Origin: Xenophilus aerolatus
Lineage (GTDB): Bacteria; Pseudomonadota; Gammaproteobacteria; Burkholderiales; Burkholderiaceae_C
Assembly (NCBI GenBank): GCA_029968055.1
Contig: JASCNX010000001.1
Span: 930,001 to 994,000, forward strand
DNA: 64,000 nt
Direction: 5' to 3'
Under the pieces are notes generated by a model. It was given only the letters and a program-made list of their open reading frames with translations, made no database searches and was not told the origin of the DNA. Below, piece after piece: positions 60,697 through 64,000 of the stretch; position 1 is the stretch's first letter, and every line of letters begins with the position of its first letter. Position numbers and translations under genes: made by a program.

Positions 60697-62019
60697 TCAT
60701 GCGGACCGCGTCGGACGTGGGCTTGTGGCCACTGCGTCGACCGTCAGGAACGCCTCGCCGTCGGACAGTTCGGCGCGCACCGGCTGGCCTGGCTGCAGTT
60801 GCGCGGCGCGCGTGACGGGCACGCCGTGCACATCGGCCAGCCAGGCGTAGCCGCGTTGCAGCACCAGGGCCGGGTCGAGCAGGTCCAGACGCAACGCCGC
60901 ACGCGCGAGCCGTTCGTGACGGCGCGCCAACGCCGCCTCGAACCTCGCAGGCCAGTCGGCCTGCAGCGCCCGCTGCACCTGCGCGGCGCGCTCCAGTTTG
61001 GATAGCGCCGCATGGTGCATGCGCTGGGCTGCATGGCTGAGCTCCATGCGCTGGCGCGCCACCATCGTGGACGGCCGCCCCAGACGCCCCGCCGCCAGGT
61101 CCAGGCGCTGGCCGTGCACATCGAGCCGGCCGCCGACCGCGTCGCGCAGGCGTTCCTCGATCAGTTCCAGGGCGCCGAGCCACAGCTCCCGCGGCGCGGA
61201 CGCGAGTTCCGCCGCGGCGGTGGGCGTGGGCGCGCGCAGGTCGGCGCAGAAATCGGCGATGGTGAAATCCGTCTCGTGGCCCACGCCGGCCACCACCGGG
61301 ACCGGGCTGCGCACGATGGTGCGTGCCAGCGATTCGTCGTTGAAGGCCCAGAGGTCCTCGATCGAGCCCCCGCCCCGCACGAGCAGGATCAGATCGACGG
61401 GGGGCGACAGGGCGTACAGCGACTCCAGCGCCTGCACCAGCTCGGCGGGCGCCTGCGCGCCCTGCACCGCCGCCGGCGCAAACACCACCGGGATGTGCGG
61501 CACGCGGCGACGCAAAGCGGTCACCACGTCGTGCAGCGCGGCCGCGCCACGCGAGGTGACCAGGCCGATGCGCCGGGGCATGGTCGGCAGGCCACGCTTG
61601 CGCGCCGGGTCGAACAGGCCTTCCGCCTCGAGCTTGGCCTTGCGCTGCATGAACTGCTCGAACAGGGCGCCCTGCCCGGCGCGCCGCAGGCTTTCGACAA
61701 CCAGCTGCAGGTCGCCACGTGGCTCGTACACCGCCAGCCGGCCCCGCACCTCGACCTGGTCGCCATCGCGCGGCGTGAAGTCGAGCAGCGACGCGGCGCG
61801 ACGGAACATCGCGCAGCGCAGCTGGCCCGCAGCGTCCTTGAGCGAGAAGTAGCAGTGACCGCTGCCGGCGCGCGAGAAGCCGGAGATCTCGCCCTGCACC
61901 GCCACCGGATTGAAGCGCGCATCGAGGGCGTCGGCCACCGCGCGGCACAAGGCGCCGACGGCCCAGACGCGTGCACCTGCTTCGGCACGCGGGGGGTGCA
62001 GGGGCTGGAAATCGCTCAT
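60697..62019 (-). CDS. xseA: Exodeoxyribonuclease VII large subunit
   Basis: A 440-aa ExoVII large subunit: OB-fold N-terminal domain (VQGEISGFSRAGSGHCYFSL, LKDAAGQLRCAMFRRAASLL), the catalytic core (RIGLVTSRGAAALHDVVTAL, LILLVRGGGSIEDLWAFNDE and VAGVGHETDFTIADFCADLR with APTPTAAAEL), and the coiled-coil C-terminal half. The start at 62019 gives MSDFQPLHPPRAE. The partner xseB is not in this window. Divergent from exbB-exbD. Confidence 0.95.
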   Translation of the reverse strand: MSDFQPLHPPRAEAGARVWAVGALCRAVADALDARFNPVAVQGEISGFSRAGSGHCYFSLKDAAGQLRCAMFRRAASLLDFTPRDGDQVEVRGRLAVYEPRGDLQLVVESLRRAGQGALFEQFMQRKAKLEAEGLFDPARKRGLPTMPRRIGLVTSRGAAALHDVVTALRRRVPHIPVVFAPAAVQGAQAPAELVQALESLYALSPPVDLILLVRGGGSIEDLWAFNDESLARTIVRSPVPVVAGVGHETDFTIADFCADLRAPTPTAAAELASAPRELWLGALELIEERLRDAVGGRLDVHGQRLDLAAGRLGRPSTMVARQRMELSHAAQRMHHAALSKLERAAQVQRALQADWPARFEAALARRHERLARAALRLDLLDPALVLQRGYAWLADVHGVPVTRAAQLQPGQPVRAELSDGEAFLTVDAVATSPRPTRSA

Positions 62020-62334
62020 CGCGCTGCCCCCGTCGCGGCGCCGGGTCGTCCACAAGGCCGGCCGCAGGCCACCTGGCCGTGCGCCGACCGGCACGGCAGC
62101 CACGAGTTGCCGTGCAAGTCCTTGATGTGATTGAAAAAAGTGCTGCTCAAAATTCGGTCGATCTGGCGCAGGCCACGGCTGGCGTGGCTTTGGCAGAGTT
62201 GCCAAGGGGGTTAGTCACAAAGTTGTCCACAGAAACTGTGAGCGAAGTCTGACAGTGGGCGCGACCGTCTTCGCTGGGTGGGCTCGGTCATAATCGCCGC
62301 GCATTTGCGTGGCCGCCGGCCCGGAGGGACCCCC
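62020..62334. other. Intergenic region between xseA and exbB (about 315 bp)
   Basis: Holds the divergent promoters. CATAAT (62289-62294) is a plausible -10 for exbB with only a weak -35. The mid-region has AT-rich stretches (GTGATTGAAAAAAGTGCTGC) compared with the GC-rich surroundings. No gene or structured RNA seen. Confidence 0.35.
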
Positions 62335-62967
62335 TTGTTTTCGATCATAGTTGCTGCAGGCTGGCCGATCTGGCCGCTGCTTCTCTGCTCGGTGCTGGCA
62401 CTGGCGCTGGTCATCGAACGCTTCGTGAACCTCAAGACCGCCAAGGTGCTGCCGCCCAAGCTGCTGAGCGAGGCGATCAGCGTGTCGCAGGTGGGCATCC
62501 CCGGGCCCGACGTGGTCACCAAGCTGGAGCAGAACTCGGCGTTGGGAGAGGTGCTGGCAGCGGGCTTCCGCGCCGTCAACGCCAACCCGCGCTGCACCGA
62601 GGAAGACGTGCGGGTGGCCATGGAATCGACCGGCCGCGCGGTGGCGCACAAGCTCGAACGCTATCTGCCCGCCCTGGCCACGATCGCCTCCGCCGCACCA
62701 TTGCTAGGCCTGCTGGGCACGGTGATCGGCATGATCGAGATCTTCGGCTCGCAATCGCCGGCCAGCGGCGGCGCCGGATCGGGCAACCCGGCGCAACTGG
62801 CGCACGGCATCTCGATCGCGCTTTACAACACCGCCTTCGGCCTGATCGTCGCCATCCCGACGCTGATCTTCTGGCGCTACTTCCGTTCGCGCGTGGACGA
62901 GTACCTGCTGAACCTCGAGCTGGCCGGCGAGCGCTTCGCGCGCCACCTGACCGCCGTGCGCAAGTAG
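62335..62967 (+). CDS. exbB: MotA/TolQ/ExbB proton channel protein
   Basis: A 210-aa ExbB/TolQ protein: [20 protein letters not shown] (TM1), [20 protein letters not shown] (TM2) and [20 protein letters not shown] (TM3). I choose the TTG start at 62335, giving [15 protein letters not shown], because GGAGGG (62323-62328) lies 6 bases upstream; the only ATG-like alternative would include the promoter region. It forms the proton-driven motor with ExbD for TonB-dependent or Tol-type energy transfer. Confidence 0.92.
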   Translation: MFSIIVAAGWPIWPLLLCSVLALALVIERFVNLKTAKVLPPKLLSEAISVSQVGIPGPDVVTKLEQNSALGEVLAAGFRAVNANPRCTEEDVRVAMESTGRAVAHKLERYLPALATIASAAPLLGLLGTVIGMIEIFGSQSPASGGAGSGNPAQLAHGISIALYNTAFGLIVAIPTLIFWRYFRSRVDEYLLNLELAGERFARHLTAVRK

Positions 62968-62976
62968 GTTGCCGCC

Positions 62977-63411
62977 ATGAGCCGCATGCGCTTTCGCCAT
63001 GGCTCGCAGGAAGAGCCGGAGATCAACCTGATCCCGTTCATCGACGTGCTGCTGGTGGTGCTCATCTTCCTGATGCTGTCGACCACCTACAGCAAGTTCA
63101 CCGAGATGGAAGTGCGCCTGCCCGTGGCCGATGCCGAGGCCCAGCGCGACCGGCCCAAGGAGATCGTCGTGGCCGTGGGCGCCGACGGCCGCTACGCCGT
63201 GAACCGGACCGTGTTGCCCGAGCGCAGCGTCGATGCGGTCACCGCAGCGCTGGCCGCCGTCGCCGGCGGCAACAAGGACAACGTCGTCATCATCAGCGCC
63301 GATGCCACCGCGGCGCACCAGTCGGTGATCACGGTGATGGAGGCTGCCCGCCGGGCGGGCCTGATGCAGATCACCTTCGCCACGCAGACCGCGGCGCAGG
63401 CCGCGCGCTGA
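62977..63411 (+). CDS. exbD: ExbD/TolR-family protein
   Basis: A 144-aa protein with one membrane segment ([20 protein letters not shown]) containing the conserved Asp of the family, and a periplasmic domain ([20 protein letters not shown]). It pairs with ExbB 9 bases upstream. Standard exbB-exbD-lpxK order for Burkholderiales. Confidence 0.93.
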   Translation: MSRMRFRHGSQEEPEINLIPFIDVLLVVLIFLMLSTTYSKFTEMEVRLPVADAEAQRDRPKEIVVAVGADGRYAVNRTVLPERSVDAVTAALAAVAGGNKDNVVIISADATAAHQSVITVMEAARRAGLMQITFATQTAAQAAR

Positions 63412-63434
63412 CGCACGCCGCAGGGCCGACCGCC

Positions 63435-64000
63435 ATGCTGCAGCACGCCTGGTTGCGCCGGGGGCCGGTGGCCTGTCTGCTGTGGCCGCTCTCCCTCGCC
63501 TACCGTGCCATCGCTGCGCTGCGACGCGTGGCCTACCGCCGCGGCTGGAAGCCATCGCAGGGCGTTGGCGTGCCCCTGGTCGTGGTGGGCAATGTCGTGG
63601 CCGGCGGCGCCGGGAAGACCCCCGTGGTGATGGCGGTCGTGCGCCATCTGCAGGCGCGTGGCCTGGCCGCGGGCGTGGTTTCCCGCGGCTACGGACGCCG
63701 CACGCAGGACGCGCGTGAGGTGCATGCCGACAGCGACCCGCGCGACGTTGGCGACGAGCCGTTGCTGGTGCATCGCAGCACCGGTGCGCCGGTGGTGGTG
63801 GACCGCGACCGGGTGGCCGCCGCACAGCGGCTGCTGGCCGCCCACCCCGACCTGGACGTGATCGTGAGCGACGACGGCCTGCAGCACCTGGCGCTGCGGC
63901 GCGCTGTGGAGATCTGCGTCTTCGACGACCGCGGCGTGGGCAATGGCTGGCTGCTGCCGGCCGGACCGCTGCGCGAGCCCTGGCCACGCGAGTGCGACCT
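63435..64000 (+). CDS. lpxK: Tetraacyldisaccharide 4'-kinase (5' part, cut by window end)
   Basis: About 188 residues of LpxK are present, frame open to the window edge. N-terminal membrane-associated part ([20 protein letters not shown]) and the P-loop [20 protein letters not shown], then [29 protein letters not shown] and [20 protein letters not shown]. It phosphorylates lipid A precursor at the inner membrane. The ATG at 63435 matches the family start. Confidence 0.94.
   Translation, partial: MLQHAWLRRGPVACLLWPLSLAYRAIAALRRVAYRRGWKPSQGVGVPLVVVGNVVAGGAGKTPVVMAVVRHLQARGLAAGVVSRGYGRRTQDAREVHADSDPRDVGDEPLLVHRSTGAPVVVDRDRVAAAQRLLAAHPDLDVIVSDDGLQHLALRRAVEICVFDDRGVGNGWLLPAGPLREPWPRECD

Noticed and set aside
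62223-62231. DnaA-box-like TTGTCCACA upstream of exbB
   Set aside because: Single site with one mismatch, no cluster and no dnaA/dnaN nearby; not an origin.

Overview
The window is about 64 kb of dense, high-GC DNA with short intergenic gaps, many ATGA stop/start overlaps and Burkholderiales-type gene neighbourhoods (for example xseA divergent from exbB-exbD-lpxK). It most resembles a Comamonadaceae chromosome (Variovorax/Acidovorax/Hydrogenophaga type). A dispersed palindromic repeat that I associate with that family (core around cgttcgggctgagcctg) occurs three times. No rRNA, tRNA, CRISPR array, integrase or transposase was seen.

Layout, left to right. (1) 1-3027, minus: the start of an aryl-polyene-type pigment cluster (ACP, COG4648 membrane protein, fused AMP-ligase/dehydratase, LpxL-like acyltransferase cut by the window edge). 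(2) 3125-4642: HerA/DUF853 ATPase. (3) 4733-8476: an ECF sigma factor with an NrsF-type anti-sigma, divergent from a complete bufferin operon (bufABCD: DUF2282 precursor, DUF692 MNIO enzyme, DUF2063 partner, DoxX protein). Two sigmaF-like promoters lie back to back in the shared intergenic region. (4) 8653-18164 plus 20053-21348: a pyrimidine module. It has URC1-like and URC4-like uracil catabolism proteins, uracil phosphoribosyltransferase, a BMP-family nucleoside ABC transporter with an embedded lipoprotein nucleosidase, and a cytosine-deaminase-like amidohydrolase. A minus-strand cysC/sulfotransferase-like pair (18232-19808) interrupts it. (5) 21400-24010: lipoprotein, class II-type sirtuin, two small proteins. 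(6) 24018-28930: an OmpR/EnvZ-type two-component system divergent from a four-gene envelope operon (low-complexity secreted protein, EF-hand protein, fatty-acid-hydroxylase-like protein, esterase). (7) 28979-37265, minus: a five-gene operon encoding a tripartite RND efflux pump plus its response regulator and kinase. A CusR-box-like palindrome lies upstream. (8) 37525-40888: a divergent MurA paralogue and a DUF5648-repeat lipoprotein.

(9) 41022-45028 is the accessory region: a truncated metallo-hydrolase remnant, half of a YeeE-type transporter, and a visibly AT-richer segment with a small DUF6984-like protein and an 816-aa SIR2-STAND protein that looks like an anti-phage effector. (10) 45135-49944, minus: arr rifampin ADP-ribosyltransferase, then a five-gene operon of ECF sigma factor, anti-sigma-like protein, CnrR/ZraP-like periplasmic protein, DUF1800 and DUF1501. 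(11) 50086-64000 is mostly housekeeping: GNAT-VOC fusion, sbcB, serine hydrolase, cardiolipin synthase, clpA/clpS, DUF192, sodB, xseA, exbB/exbD and the start of lpxK.

The most coherent systems are the sigmaF-controlled bufferin operon, the URC uracil-catabolism operon with its transporter, and the ECF/DUF1800/DUF1501 operon. The best candidate for a little-characterised defence gene is the SIR2-STAND protein. All product names come from reading motifs and family resemblance by eye; no database search was run.
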